Shown piece after piece: positions 48,589 to 58,645 of a stretch of 64,000 nucleotides of DNA; position 1 is the first letter of the stretch, and every line of letters begins with the position of its first letter. The notes beneath the pieces were generated by a model, which made no database searches, was not told the origin of the DNA, and saw nothing but the letters and a program-made list of their open reading frames with translations. This DNA comes from Prochlorococcus marinus XMU1411. Lineage in GTDB: Bacteria; Cyanobacteriota; Cyanobacteriia; PCC-6307; Cyanobiaceae. Where the stretch lies: the NCBI RefSeq assembly GCF_017696075.1, contig NZ_JAAORI010000002.1:62001-126000 (forward strand), in the 5' to 3' direction. A program made the translations under genes and the position numbers.

Positions 48589-49455
48589 TTAATTAATATA
48601 ACGCATACTTAAATCAATCCAATCACTTTTGGTAATAGAAGAACTTGTTGAAATCAAATCAATACCTTTTATTAGATATTTACTAATTTCTTTAGGGTTT
48701 ATTCCAGAAACTTCTATTATCAAATTTTTATTGACTTCTTTTTTTAGGCTATTAATTGATAAATCTCTTAATTCTTGAACGCTTTTTTTGATTGTTTCAG
48801 GACTAAGTTCATCTAATAAGACACTATCCGCTCCTGCTAATACTGCTTCTTTTGCCTGTTCGATATTTTCAGCTTCAATTATGATATGAGTTGTAAAAGG
48901 CGAATTTAGGCGAATTTTTTGTACTGCATTCTTAAGATTATCTGTCCATGCAATATGATTTTCTTTGATCATGGCAGCATCGTATAATCCCATTCTATGA
49001 TTCACTCCACCTCCGCATTTGAATGCATATTTTTCAAATATTCTTAAGCCAGGAGTCGTTTTCCTAGTATCTGCTAATTTTATATTTGTGCCTTCTAATT
49101 TATCTATGAGATTCTTTGTATATGTTGATATTCCAGATAAATGCATTGCTATGTTTAAGCTGATCCTTTCAGTAGCGAGTAAACTTTTTGAAGGTCCATA
49201 TATTTCTAAGAGTTTTTGATCTTTAACAAATTTATCTCCATCAGAGATATTAAATTTTGAACTGATTTTTAAATCAATTTTTTTAAAAATTTCTTTTATA
49301 ATTTCAACCCCACAAAATATACCCTCCTCTTTTGCAATCCAATATGCATTACCATTCTCTTCTGTAATAGAGGGACTTGTAAGATCTCCTCTACCTATAT
49401 CTTCATCGATCCAATTATCAATGATCTTACTTATTATTGGAGTATTTAAATCCAC
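48589..49455 (-). CDS. nadC: Nicotinate-nucleotide pyrophosphorylase, carboxylating (NadC)
   Basis: NadC turns quinolinate into nicotinate mononucleotide for NAD synthesis. The 288-residue protein has EDIGRGDLTS at about residues 18-27, the RKTTPGLR loop, KCGGGVNHRMGL and KENHI, all substrate-site motifs. A GTG start at 49455 is used. The next gene downstream on the strand is argS (27-base gap). Confidence 0.95.
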   Translation of the reverse strand: MDLNTPIISKIIDNWIDEDIGRGDLTSPSITEENGNAYWIAKEEGIFCGVEIIKEIFKKIDLKISSKFNISDGDKFVKDQKLLEIYGPSKSLLATERISLNIAMHLSGISTYTKNLIDKLEGTNIKLADTRKTTPGLRIFEKYAFKCGGGVNHRMGLYDAAMIKENHIAWTDNLKNAVQKIRLNSPFTTHIIIEAENIEQAKEAVLAGADSVLLDELSPETIKKSVQELRDLSINSLKKEVNKNLIIEVSGINPKEISKYLIKGIDLISTSSSITKSDWIDLSMRYIN

Positions 49456-49537
49456 TAAACTAAAAAATAATTAATTAATAAAAATTCAACTGAAGTTAGA
49501 GAATTAACTATAGATCACTATGTAATTTAACTCAAAT

Positions 49538-50920
49538 TTATTTACCAATACAAAATTTAGAAAAAATATTATCTAGGAGTTCCTCTGTTAATTCTTGACC
49601 AGTTATTTTAGATAAGTTTTGAATTCCGTCTCTCAGTTCTATTGATAATAAATCAAATGGCAATTTATTTTTAATGATTTCATCAGTATCATTTAAATTA
49701 GATAGGCAAGCAGACAAATTTGTTAGATGTCTTTCGTTTAAAAATATATTGATATTTTCTACTTGTTTTAATCCACATTTTTTTATGATTGTGTCGATTA
49801 ATAATCTTTCACCATTATTATTCTTAATGCTCATGAGAATTGTATTTTTTAACTCATTTGAATTAATATTTTTGCAATCAATTAAATCTTTTTTATTGCC
49901 CAAAATAGTAATTAATTTTTCTTTGGGGATTTTTTCTATTATTTTTTTGTCTTCTTCATTAAATCCTTCTTCAAGACTATAAATATAAATTATAAAATCT
50001 GACTCTTTAATTTTTCCAAAACTTTTTTTAATTCCTATACTTTCAATTTGTTCATGAGTTTCTCTTATTCCAGCAGTATCAATTATTTTCATTGGAATAT
50101 CATTAATAGTTAAATTAACTTCAATAACATCTCTAGTTGTTCCAGGAATATTAGTTACGATTGCTTTCTCTTTTTTTGCAAGTAAATTTAATAAAGAGCT
50201 TTTGCCAACATTTGTTTTACCTATAAGCGCAATGGATATTCCATTGTGAATATATGAATTTCTTTTGGCATTTTCTATTAGTAATTCTATTTTTTCTTTT
50301 ACTTTTTTAATGTTTTTTAGATATTTGGTGTAATCAAAATTTGTAAACTCTTCTTCAAAATCAACTCTCGCTTCTATTTCGCAAAGTTGATTTATAAGGT
50401 CATTTTTAATATCATTAATTTTTTTCTTTATTTCTCCTTGAAGCCCACTAAAAGCTAACTCTGCTGATTTTGTATTGCTTGCATTAATTAATTGATTAAT
50501 CGACTCGGCTTGAGTAAGGTCTATTTTTCCATTAAGAAAAGCTCTTTGACTAAATTCTCCTGGGTTTGCAAGTCTAACTCTAGAATTACTAGATAATAAT
50601 CTCTTTAGAACTTTATTCACTATGATAATTCCTCCATGGCAATGAAGTTCAACAACATCCTCTCCTGTGAAGCTATTAGGTGATTTCATTACTAAAATTA
50701 AAACCTCATCTATAAATTTATTTTGTTTATTTTCCTGAATAAAACCATGAAAAACTCTATGTGATTCCCATGCATATTTAGATTTAGTTTTAACAATCTT
50801 TTTGCAAGAATTTATTGAGTCTTTCCCTGATACTCTTATTATTGCAACTCCTCCTTTCCCTATACTTATAGCTGAAGCAATTGCGGCTATCGTATCTTCT
50901 GTAGTAACTATCGAATCCAT
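49538..50920 (-). CDS. mnmE: tRNA modification GTPase MnmE
   Basis: MnmE with MnmG modifies wobble uridines of tRNAs. The 460-residue protein has the N-terminal formyl-THF-binding domain, the inserted G domain with P-loop GKTNVGKS (residues 234-241) and the C-terminal CIGK (C457-K460) catalytic end. Full length, no break. It is divergent from the DUF2062 gene. Confidence 0.97.
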   Translation of the reverse strand: MDSIVTTEDTIAAIASAISIGKGGVAIIRVSGKDSINSCKKIVKTKSKYAWESHRVFHGFIQENKQNKFIDEVLILVMKSPNSFTGEDVVELHCHGGIIIVNKVLKRLLSSNSRVRLANPGEFSQRAFLNGKIDLTQAESINQLINASNTKSAELAFSGLQGEIKKKINDIKNDLINQLCEIEARVDFEEEFTNFDYTKYLKNIKKVKEKIELLIENAKRNSYIHNGISIALIGKTNVGKSSLLNLLAKKEKAIVTNIPGTTRDVIEVNLTINDIPMKIIDTAGIRETHEQIESIGIKKSFGKIKESDFIIYIYSLEEGFNEEDKKIIEKIPKEKLITILGNKKDLIDCKNINSNELKNTILMSIKNNNGERLLIDTIIKKCGLKQVENINIFLNERHLTNLSACLSNLNDTDEIIKNKLPFDLLSIELRDGIQNLSKITGQELTEELLDNIFSKFCIGK

Positions 50921-50981
50921 CTCTCGCTTTGTTATGGATAATTAAGTAAGATTATCAAGAATTTTGAAATTTTCTTTCTGA

Positions 50982-51425
50982 ATGAGATTTAAAAGAGATA
51001 TTACCTATAAGAAAATTCTATCATTATTTAGGAATCAGAATGGAAGTCCTTTCTTTAATGCTAAAGGTTTAGCTATAGGGGTATTTAGTGGCTGTTTTCC
51101 TTTTTTTGGGTTTCAGACTTTAATAGGGGTATTTTTAGCGAAAATAGCCAAGGGAAATATTATTCTAGCTGCAATTGGTACATGGATTAGCAACCCTTTT
51201 ACTTATATTCCACTTTATTATTTTAACTATAAAGTTGGTTCGATTTTTTTAAATAATTCTTCTAATAAACTTCTTGAAAAAAGTTTAGTTATTGATGACT
51301 TATGGAAACAAGGTAGAATTTTTTCCCTAAAATTACTATTAGGTTCATCTTGTGTAGGTATTTTACTGGCTTTTATTTGCGGCAGTATTGTTTTCTTTAT
51401 CTACAAGATAAAAAGTAAAAGTTAG
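50982..51425 (+). CDS. DUF2062 family membrane protein
   Basis: The 147-residue protein has two to three hydrophobic segments and the family signature FPFFGFQTLIGVFLAK then NIILAAIGTWISNPFTYIPLYY. DUF2062 proteins are membrane proteins of unknown function, sometimes fused to glycosyltransferases. It ends 18 bases from the convergent Rel/SpoT gene. Confidence 0.85.
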   Translation: MRFKRDITYKKILSLFRNQNGSPFFNAKGLAIGVFSGCFPFFGFQTLIGVFLAKIAKGNIILAAIGTWISNPFTYIPLYYFNYKVGSIFLNNSSNKLLEKSLVIDDLWKQGRIFSLKLLLGSSCVGILLAFICGSIVFFIYKIKSKS

Positions 51426-51443
51426 TTTGATCTTATTTTAAAA

Positions 51444-53753
51444 TTAACTTTGTCCAACTCTGGCAATATCTAAAACATCTGCCATTGATTTAATTTGTTC
51501 AATTGTTTTGTGAAGTTGATTATAACTTTCAAGACCTACACAAAGATTTATAATAGCTGGTTTACCGTAAGCAGTTTTAACATTGGCATCGCTTACGTTT
51601 ATACCTTTATCAGATAACCGCATAAGAATATCTTTAAGAACTCCAACTCTATCAATTACTTCTATTCGTAGCTGAATTGGAAACTTATTATCACCAGTTT
51701 TATTATCTTGATTCCAACTAACAGGTAATCTTCTCTCTATTGGAATTGGTATTACATTTTCACAATCTTCCCTATGTATGGTTATCCCATGGTTGCCGAG
51801 CGACACAGTTCCAATAATATCCTCGCCTGGGAGTGGGGTACAGCATTTACCTATTCTGTAATCAAGACCTTCTATCCCAGAAATTGGTGATTTAGCTGCA
51901 GTATTAGATTTATTATTGGATAAATTACTATTACTTTTCAGAGATTTTGCAATTTCAGAGTCTGAATCATTTTTCACATCTTCTGTCTGTAATTTTATTT
52001 CTTCTCTTAGTCTGTTTAATACTTGATGCAAAGTTAAACCACCAAAACCAAGAGATGCAAGAAGGTCTTCAGTAGTTTTTAAATTGCATCGATTTGCAAC
52101 TTTTTTCATGGCTTCACTAGAAAGTAATGCTTCAAAACCGTTTCTACCTACTTCTTTTTCAAGTAAATCTCTACCTCTTTTAATCGTTTCGTCACGATGG
52201 CTTTTCTTATACCATTGGCGAATTCTATTTTTAGCAGTTGGCGTAACTACAAAGTTCAGCCAATCCAAGCTTGGAGTAGCATTATTACTTGTCAAAATTT
52301 CTATGAAGTCACCATTTTGAAGTGCTGTAGATAATGGAGAAAGCTTTTCATTAATTCTTATTCCATTACAGTGATTTCCAACTTCAGAATGAATTCTGTA
52401 GGCGAAATCTATCGCGGTAGATCCTTTCCTTAAACCAACAACATCTCCTTTTGGAGTGATCACAAATACTTCTTCATCAAATAAATCTTCTTTAATTGAA
52501 GCTAAATAATCATTATGATCCCTTTCATTACCTTCTTGTTGCCATTCTACTAATTGTCTTAGCCAATTAAATCTCTCGGCATTACTTTTAGCGGGAGAAC
52601 CACCCTCTTTATATTGCCAATGAGCGGCAATACCATATTCAGCAATTTGATGCATCGAAGTAGTTCTAATTTGAACTTCAATAGGTCGATGTCTTCCAAT
52701 AACAGAAGTATGTAAGGACTGGTATCCATTAGGTTTTGGTAATCCTATATAGTCTTTAAATCTACCTGGAATTGGTTTGAAAGTATCATGAACAACTGCT
52801 AAAGCTCTATAACAACTATCTGAATTGTCGACGATAATTCTTAGGGCAGCAACATCATAAATCTCGTGAAATTGCTTTTGTTGTCTTTCCATTTTGCTCC
52901 AGATGCCATAAAGATGTTTTGGCCTCCCTGTTATTTCAAAATTTTTCAAACCTGCTGAAACCAAGTTTTCCTTCATAAGATTCAAAGTTACTTTTAATCT
53001 TTTTTCTCTATCACTTCTTTTAACAGCGATTTGATCTTTAAGATCTTGATATTCTTTAGGCTCTAGGAATTTAAAAGCTAAATCTTCTAATTCCCATTTA
53101 AATCTGTTTATTCCTAGTCGATTAGCTAATGGTGCATAAATCTCTCTTGTTTCTCTCGCTATTCTTAGTTTTTTCTCATCATTTAGCCATTCAATTGTTC
53201 TCATGTTATGAAGTCGATCTGCAAGTTTTACTAAGACAACTCTGATATCGCTGGCCATAGCCAAAAACATTTTCCTAAGATTTTCAGCTTGTGCTTCGGT
53301 CCTATTGTTAAAGTGAATGCCTCCTAATTTTGTTACACCTTCCACAAGTATTTTTACTTCTAATCCAAAATTTGTTTCTATTTCGGATAAATCAATTCCA
53401 GTATCTTCAACAACATCATGTAAAAGGCCTGCAGCAATAACAGATGAACTAGCACCTATTTCTTTGAGGAGATTTGCAACAGCAACTGGATGGATAATGT
53501 ATGGCTCGCCGCTCGCGCGGAATTGTCCATCATGAGCTTTATAAGCAAGTTTAAAAGCCTTTACTATAAGATTTTGGTTCTCATCATTTTCTTTATTTGA
53601 TTTTTCAAAATTATGAATATCTTTAATAAGCCAATCGGGAATTTTTATTTGATAATTTAAAGATTCACTTTCATATTTTTTATTTTCAGGCAAAATAGTT
53701 TTGGAAACTTCAATTTCGTTTTTTTCTTTTGAATTTGCAGCTGCCTCGGTCAT
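51444..53753 (-). CDS. spoT: Bifunctional (p)ppGpp synthetase/hydrolase (Rel/SpoT)
   Basis: The 769-residue long RSH protein has the hydrolase HD domain with HDVVED at residues 112-117, the synthetase domain with GRFKDYIGLPKPNGYQSLH and EVQIRT, then TGS, a zinc-finger-like region (CCTPLPGED) and a C-terminal ACT domain. Both catalytic sites look intact, so it should both make and degrade (p)ppGpp. RXKD in the synthetase is typical of bifunctional enzymes. It is divergent from the double ATPase gene across 54 bases. Confidence 0.95.
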   Translation of the reverse strand: MTEAAANSKEKNEIEVSKTILPENKKYESESLNYQIKIPDWLIKDIHNFEKSNKENDENQNLIVKAFKLAYKAHDGQFRASGEPYIIHPVAVANLLKEIGASSSVIAAGLLHDVVEDTGIDLSEIETNFGLEVKILVEGVTKLGGIHFNNRTEAQAENLRKMFLAMASDIRVVLVKLADRLHNMRTIEWLNDEKKLRIARETREIYAPLANRLGINRFKWELEDLAFKFLEPKEYQDLKDQIAVKRSDREKRLKVTLNLMKENLVSAGLKNFEITGRPKHLYGIWSKMERQQKQFHEIYDVAALRIIVDNSDSCYRALAVVHDTFKPIPGRFKDYIGLPKPNGYQSLHTSVIGRHRPIEVQIRTTSMHQIAEYGIAAHWQYKEGGSPAKSNAERFNWLRQLVEWQQEGNERDHNDYLASIKEDLFDEEVFVITPKGDVVGLRKGSTAIDFAYRIHSEVGNHCNGIRINEKLSPLSTALQNGDFIEILTSNNATPSLDWLNFVVTPTAKNRIRQWYKKSHRDETIKRGRDLLEKEVGRNGFEALLSSEAMKKVANRCNLKTTEDLLASLGFGGLTLHQVLNRLREEIKLQTEDVKNDSDSEIAKSLKSNSNLSNNKSNTAAKSPISGIEGLDYRIGKCCTPLPGEDIIGTVSLGNHGITIHREDCENVIPIPIERRLPVSWNQDNKTGDNKFPIQLRIEVIDRVGVLKDILMRLSDKGINVSDANVKTAYGKPAIINLCVGLESYNQLHKTIEQIKSMADVLDIARVGQS

Positions 53754-53807
53754 TTTATATTGCTTTAGATGTATTTTATTTAGGTCTAGAAAAATTGGCT
53801 ATAAATC

Positions 53808-55406
53808 ATGGGAAAAAATAAAGAAAAAATTATTGTAGTTAAAAATCTGACTGTTAAATATGGTCTAAAGCAGCAACCTATTATCAAAAATTTTAATTTG
53901 GAAATAGAAAGTGGCGATCATTTGGCCATAATAGGACCTTCTGGATGTGGAAAGACCACTTTTGCAAAAACATTAGTAAATATATTGCCTGAAAAGGCAA
54001 CTTCTAAAGGGTATCTATCGATTTCTAGTGTAGATCCTAGGAAAATAAATAACAAAGATGCACAATTATTTAGAAGAAAGAATTTTGGATTTATTTATCA
54101 AGACTCTATAAAAAAACTTAATCCGCTAATGAGAGTTGGGGATCATTTATATGAATTATTTAAAACACATGATCAAACTAAATCATCTTTAGCTATTAAA
54201 AAATTAGTAAGAGAAGTTTTTCAAAAAGTAGGAATTGAAGAAAGTAAACTTGATTCTTTCCCACATCAATTTAGCGGTGGAATGAGACAGAGAGTTTCTA
54301 TAGCAATGGCACTTGCTTTGAAACCTAAATTATTAATAGCTGATGAACCTACAACAAGCTTAGATACCAAAACAAGTTTTGAAATTATGCAAGAAATAAT
54401 TAATCTATGTAATGATTTTGATACAACTTTAATTTTAATTAGTCATGATATTAATCTTGCAGCAAAATGGTGTAAAAAAGTTGCAATAATTGAAAAGGGA
54501 TCGATTGTTGAAAAAGGGAATATATTAGATATTTTTCAATCACCAAAATCAGATATTGGGAAAAAGTTAGTAAATGCTTCAAAAATATTATTAGAACCAA
54601 ATACTAAAAATAATTCTCGAGATCATGTCGTTCTAGAGGTAAATAACCTAAGACATTGGTATAAATTAAATTCTTCAATTTTCATTACTAAATGGAATAA
54701 GGCTTTAAATGAAGTTAGTTTCAAGTTATATGAGAATGAGACTCTTGGAATTGTTGGTTCTTCAGGGAGCGGTAAAAGTACATTATGTAGGGCTTTAATT
54801 GGACTCCTTAAAGTAAGAGGTGGTGAAATAAAAATTTATGATAAAAATCATGCATTGAAAAAAAATAAATCTTTTAAAAAGAACAATAATGTGCAAATAA
54901 TTTTTCAAGATCCTTTTTCAAGTTTGAATCCGAAAATGACAATTAAAAATATTTTGGAAGATATATTTTTTATTAAAAAAATTTCAGATAAAAGAAAAAT
55001 CGAAAAAGAAATAAAATTAATGTTAAGAAATTTAAATCTTCCCTTAAATAATGATTTCTTTAATTCTTATCCTAGTCAATTATCTGGTGGTCAATTGCAA
55101 AGAATCTCATTAGCCAGAGCGCTATTGTTGAAACCAAAAATTTTGATTTGTGATGAGAGCGTTAATATGTTGGATGCTTCAGTAAAAATAGAAATTCTTG
55201 AATTACTTAGAGTCTTGCAAGAAAAAATGAATTTAACGATTATCTTTATTACTCATGATTTAGGCATTGCTAAAAGATTTTGTGATAGGTTGCTAGTTAT
55301 GAATCACGGAAAGATAGTTGATGAAGGAGAAAGTTCTACAATATTCACTAAAACTCAAAACACGTATACAAAATCGCTACTAAATTCCTCTTTAAATCTT
55401 ATTTAA
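53808..55406 (+). CDS. ABC transporter ATPase with two fused nucleotide-binding domains (Opp/Dpp type)
   Basis: The 532-residue protein has two complete ABC domains. The first has Walker A GPSGCGKTT at about residues 43-51 and signature SGGMRQR. The second has Walker A GSSGSGKST and signature SGGQLQR, with Walker B ILICDES. This is the DppDF/YejF layout used by peptide and other small-molecule importers. No permease or binding protein is adjacent, so the substrate is unknown. The 3' end overlaps rluD by 8 bases. Confidence 0.9.
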   Translation: MGKNKEKIIVVKNLTVKYGLKQQPIIKNFNLEIESGDHLAIIGPSGCGKTTFAKTLVNILPEKATSKGYLSISSVDPRKINNKDAQLFRRKNFGFIYQDSIKKLNPLMRVGDHLYELFKTHDQTKSSLAIKKLVREVFQKVGIEESKLDSFPHQFSGGMRQRVSIAMALALKPKLLIADEPTTSLDTKTSFEIMQEIINLCNDFDTTLILISHDINLAAKWCKKVAIIEKGSIVEKGNILDIFQSPKSDIGKKLVNASKILLEPNTKNNSRDHVVLEVNNLRHWYKLNSSIFITKWNKALNEVSFKLYENETLGIVGSSGSGKSTLCRALIGLLKVRGGEIKIYDKNHALKKNKSFKKNNNVQIIFQDPFSSLNPKMTIKNILEDIFFIKKISDKRKIEKEIKLMLRNLNLPLNNDFFNSYPSQLSGGQLQRISLARALLLKPKILICDESVNMLDASVKIEILELLRVLQEKMNLTIIFITHDLGIAKRFCDRLLVMNHGKIVDEGESSTIFTKTQNTYTKSLLNSSLNLI

Positions 55407-56358
55407 CTTTAAGTACACTTAGTAATTTTTGAAAATCTAATGGTAATTCTGATTCGAATATCATTTCTTTACCATTTATTGGATGTATAAGTCCAAGCTT
55501 AATGGCGTGTAAAGCTTGGCCATCTAATTTACATGGTAGTTTTTTACATCTTCCATATAACGGATCACCCACAATTGGATGATTAATGTGAGCGCAATGT
55601 ACTCTGATTTGATGCGTTCGCCCCGTATCTAGTTTGAAACTCATTAATGAGTAATTGCCAAATCTTTCTTCTAATTTCCAATAGGTACAGGCATACCTTC
55701 CTGAAGTTTCTTCAACTACTTTATATTTCAACCTATTTAATTTATCTCTGCCAATGTATCCCACTATTTGGCCTTCTTCAGAATTAGGTGCTCCATGAAT
55801 TACCGCAATATATTCGCGTGATGCTATTTTTTCTTTAATTTGTTTCTGGAGATTTACTAATGCCTCTTGGCTTTTTGCAACTACCATGCATCCGGAGGTA
55901 TCTTTATCTAATCTGTGAACAATCCCAGGTCTTAGTTTCCCATTAATTCCAGGAAGATCTTTACAGTGAAAAAGTAATCCATTCACTAAAGTTCCAGATT
56001 TGTGTCCAGGGGCTGGATGAACAATTAGTCCTGATTGTTTATTAATTACTATGATGTGCTCGTCTTCAAAAAGGATATTTAAATCCATTTTTTCAGGTTT
56101 CAAATAAATAAGAGGTTCTGGAGGAGGCATCCATATTTGAATATTGTCACCATTTTTTAATGGGGTCTTTGCTTTCGCGGTCTTATAGTTTACAAGTACT
56201 AAACCTGAATTTATAAAATGTTGAATTCTTGCTCTACTTTGTTCTGGCCTTTTACTTACCAACCATCTGTCTAGCCTCATAGGAAGAGGTAGCTCATAAG
56301 TAATTTCTATAAGCTCACCTTCTCCAATGCCGAAAGAATTTTGATTATTTAATTCCAT
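55399..56358 (-). CDS. rluD: RluD-family 23S rRNA pseudouridine synthase
   Basis: The 319-residue protein has an N-terminal S4 domain (RLDRWLVSKRPEQSRARIQ region, residues about 28-45) and the RluA-family catalytic motif HRLDKDTSG with Asp151. RluD modifies helix 69 of 23S rRNA; RluC-like alternatives cannot be excluded by sequence alone. Its start overlaps the rbgA stop by 10 bases, a ribosome-assembly pair. Confidence 0.9.
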   Translation of the reverse strand: MELNNQNSFGIGEGELIEITYELPLPMRLDRWLVSKRPEQSRARIQHFINSGLVLVNYKTAKAKTPLKNGDNIQIWMPPPEPLIYLKPEKMDLNILFEDEHIIVINKQSGLIVHPAPGHKSGTLVNGLLFHCKDLPGINGKLRPGIVHRLDKDTSGCMVVAKSQEALVNLQKQIKEKIASREYIAVIHGAPNSEEGQIVGYIGRDKLNRLKYKVVEETSGRYACTYWKLEERFGNYSLMSFKLDTGRTHQIRVHCAHINHPIVGDPLYGRCKKLPCKLDGQALHAIKLGLIHPINGKEMIFESELPLDFQKLLSVLKVK

Positions 56359-57221
56359 AGTGGGACTTCTAAAGCAATTTTACCCAGCATTTGATTTCTA
56401 TAATCTTCCAATAACTTATGAGACATTCTCCTTTTATTGCCTGAGGTATGTTTTGAAGCTGCTTCGTCGATCCAAGCAGAAGGACTATTAAAGCCTTTGG
56501 TAATATCAACTCCATATCTATTAGATATTTGTTTAACTGAGATATTCGCATTCTTATCTTTGTTGAGAGTGGATATAATTTTGATAAATCCAATTGCGAC
56601 ACTTTCTATTTCATAAGCAGCTTCACCAATATCATCACAGAGTGCAAGTTTAAGTGCTGATTTTTGATCTTCTAAATTTGGAGGTATAACACCAGGAGCA
56701 TCTAGCAGATCTATACCACCTTCTAATTTTATCCATCTTAAATTACGAGTCACGCCTGCTTTCCTAGCGCTATCTACAACTCTTTTTTTTGCAATTCTAT
56801 TAATTAATGCTGACTTTCCTACGTTTGGAAAACCAAGTGTAAGGGCTCTAATTGGCCTAATTAGCATTCCTCTTGAGAGTCTTCTATCGTCGATTGACGA
56901 CCTAGAATCTTTGGCTGACTTACAAATTTCTTTAATCCCTATTCCTCTTTTAGCGTCACACCAAAGAGGATATTGATCTTTAGCATTAAACCATTTATTC
57001 CAACTATTGATTGTATTAGGGGAGATCATGTCTGATCTGTTAATAACAAGAATATGTTTTTTATTATTTATCCATTTATTTAAGTGAGGATGTCCTGTTG
57101 ACAAAGGAATTCGTGCATCTCTAACTTCTATAACTAAATCTACTTTATTGATAACTTCAGATAATTTCTTTTCTGCTTTTGCGATATGGCCTGGGTACCA
57201 TTGGATTTTGGGTATGTCCAC
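56349..57221 (-). CDS. rbgA: Ribosome biogenesis GTPase RbgA (YlqF)
   Basis: RbgA is a circularly permuted GTPase in late 50S assembly. The 290-residue protein has G4 (NRSD, residues 61-64) ahead of G1 (GFPNVGKS, residues 130-137) and G3 (DAPG), the diagnostic order. The N-terminus IQWYPGHIAKAEKKL is typical. The GTG start at 57221 lies next to the 214-base gap before pgk. rluD overlaps the stop. Confidence 0.94.
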   Translation of the reverse strand: MDIPKIQWYPGHIAKAEKKLSEVINKVDLVIEVRDARIPLSTGHPHLNKWINNKKHILVINRSDMISPNTINSWNKWFNAKDQYPLWCDAKRGIGIKEICKSAKDSRSSIDDRRLSRGMLIRPIRALTLGFPNVGKSALINRIAKKRVVDSARKAGVTRNLRWIKLEGGIDLLDAPGVIPPNLEDQKSALKLALCDDIGEAAYEIESVAIGFIKIISTLNKDKNANISVKQISNRYGVDITKGFNSPSAWIDEAASKHTSGNKRRMSHKLLEDYRNQMLGKIALEVPLWN

Positions 57222-57435
57222 TTCAATAAATTAAATAAAATTTTGTATTCCTTTTAGTTTTTATAAGTTTCAAAAGTATTTACTTCTAAAGTTTAGTATA
57301 AATTTAATGACTAAAAAAATTTTTATAATCGTTAATTCTTAAAATTTATTAAGGCATAGGTAACAGTAACTACTTTTTAACCCAATAAGCCCAAATTAAC
57401 GTTAGGGTCTTGAGATTATAAATATAGCTTGTTTA
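57222..57435. promoter_or_regulatory. Divergent rbgA/pgk intergenic region with an NtcA-like site
   Basis: This is the longest gap in the window. It has no tRNA, small RNA or ORF that I can support. Promoter-like TATAAAT boxes lie at 57297-57303 and 57417-57423. GTA-N8-TAC occurs at 57360-57373, and TAACGT at 57397-57402 fits the TAN3T -10 box of NtcA-activated promoters 23 bases further on. The site is suggestive only; chance is quite likely in AT-rich DNA. Confidence 0.35.
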
Positions 57436-58644
57436 ATGTCAAAATTATCTCTTTCCAGTCTTGATAAGACACATTTAGAAGGAAAAAAAGTTCTTGTAAG
57501 AGTAGATTTTAATGTTCCATTAAATGAAGATGGTCAAATAACCGACGATACGCGTATTCGTGCAGCAATCCCAACTGTTGAATATCTTATTAATCATTCT
57601 GCAAAAGTTATTTTAGCTGCTCATTTTGGTAGACCAAAGGGTCAGGTAAATGAAAAAATGAGATTAACTCCAGTAGCAGCAAGATTAAGTGAATTGTTGG
57701 GGCACAATGTTTCTCTTACTAACAGTTGTATTGGTGATGAAGCAGTTGCACAATCAAATAAATTATCTAATGGTGATGTTCTTTTACTTGAAAATGTTCG
57801 TTTTTTTGGTGAAGAGGAAAAGAACGACCTGGAGTTTGCTAAAAAATTAGCATCACATGCAGATATGTATGTAAATGATGCTTTCGGTGCTGCTCATAGA
57901 GCGCATGCTTCAACTCAGGGTGTTACAAATTATTTAAGTCCCTCAGTAGCTGGATTCCTTTTAGAAAAAGAATTGAAATACCTACAAGGAGCTGTAGATT
58001 CCCCAAAGCGTCCATTGGCAGCAATAGTTGGAGGATCAAAGGTTAGTAGCAAAATAGGAGTACTTGATTCTTTACTAGATAAGTGTGACAAAATCATGAT
58101 TGGTGGAGGTATGATTTTCACTTTTTATAAAGCTAGAGGTTTAGATGTCGGAAAGAGCCTTGTAGAAGAAGATAAACTCGAGCTTGCTAAAGATTTAGAA
58201 GCAAAAGCAAAAGCAAAAGGAGTAGAATTATTATTACCTACTGATGTTGTTTTGGCTGATGAATTTTCTCCTGATGCCAATAGTAAAATATCTCAAATTG
58301 ATGCAATTAGTGGGAATTGGATGGGTCTAGATATTGGTCCAGATTCCATTAAGGTTTTTCAGAATGCTCTCGCAGAATGTAAAACAATTATTTGGAATGG
58401 TCCAATGGGAGTTTTTGAATTTGATAAATTTGCAGACGGTACAAATGCAATAGCTACGACTCTTGCGGACTTAAGTGCTTTTTCTGAAGTTTGTACAATA
58501 ATTGGTGGTGGAGATTCAGTTGCAGCAGTTGAAAAAGCAGGATTAGCTGAAAAAATGTCTCATATATCTACTGGAGGTGGGGCTAGTTTGGAACTTTTAG
58601 AAGGTAAAACTTTACCAGGTGTTGCTGCGTTAAACGACGCTTAG
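57436..58644 (+). CDS. pgk: Phosphoglycerate kinase
   Basis: PGK interconverts 3-phosphoglycerate and 1,3-bisphosphoglycerate in the Calvin cycle and glycolysis. The 402-residue protein has [11 protein letters not shown] at about residues 18-28, HFGRPKG, the WNGPMGVFE strand and the [14 protein letters not shown] nucleotide loop. Full length. The only base between its stop and the convergent exported-protein gene is 58645, so no terminator fits. Confidence 0.98.
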   Translation: MSKLSLSSLDKTHLEGKKVLVRVDFNVPLNEDGQITDDTRIRAAIPTVEYLINHSAKVILAAHFGRPKGQVNEKMRLTPVAARLSELLGHNVSLTNSCIGDEAVAQSNKLSNGDVLLLENVRFFGEEEKNDLEFAKKLASHADMYVNDAFGAAHRAHASTQGVTNYLSPSVAGFLLEKELKYLQGAVDSPKRPLAAIVGGSKVSSKIGVLDSLLDKCDKIMIGGGMIFTFYKARGLDVGKSLVEEDKLELAKDLEAKAKAKGVELLLPTDVVLADEFSPDANSKISQIDAISGNWMGLDIGPDSIKVFQNALAECKTIIWNGPMGVFEFDKFADGTNAIATTLADLSAFSEVCTIIGGGDSVAAVEKAGLAEKMSHISTGGGASLELLEGKTLPGVAALNDA

Positions 58645-58645
58645 G

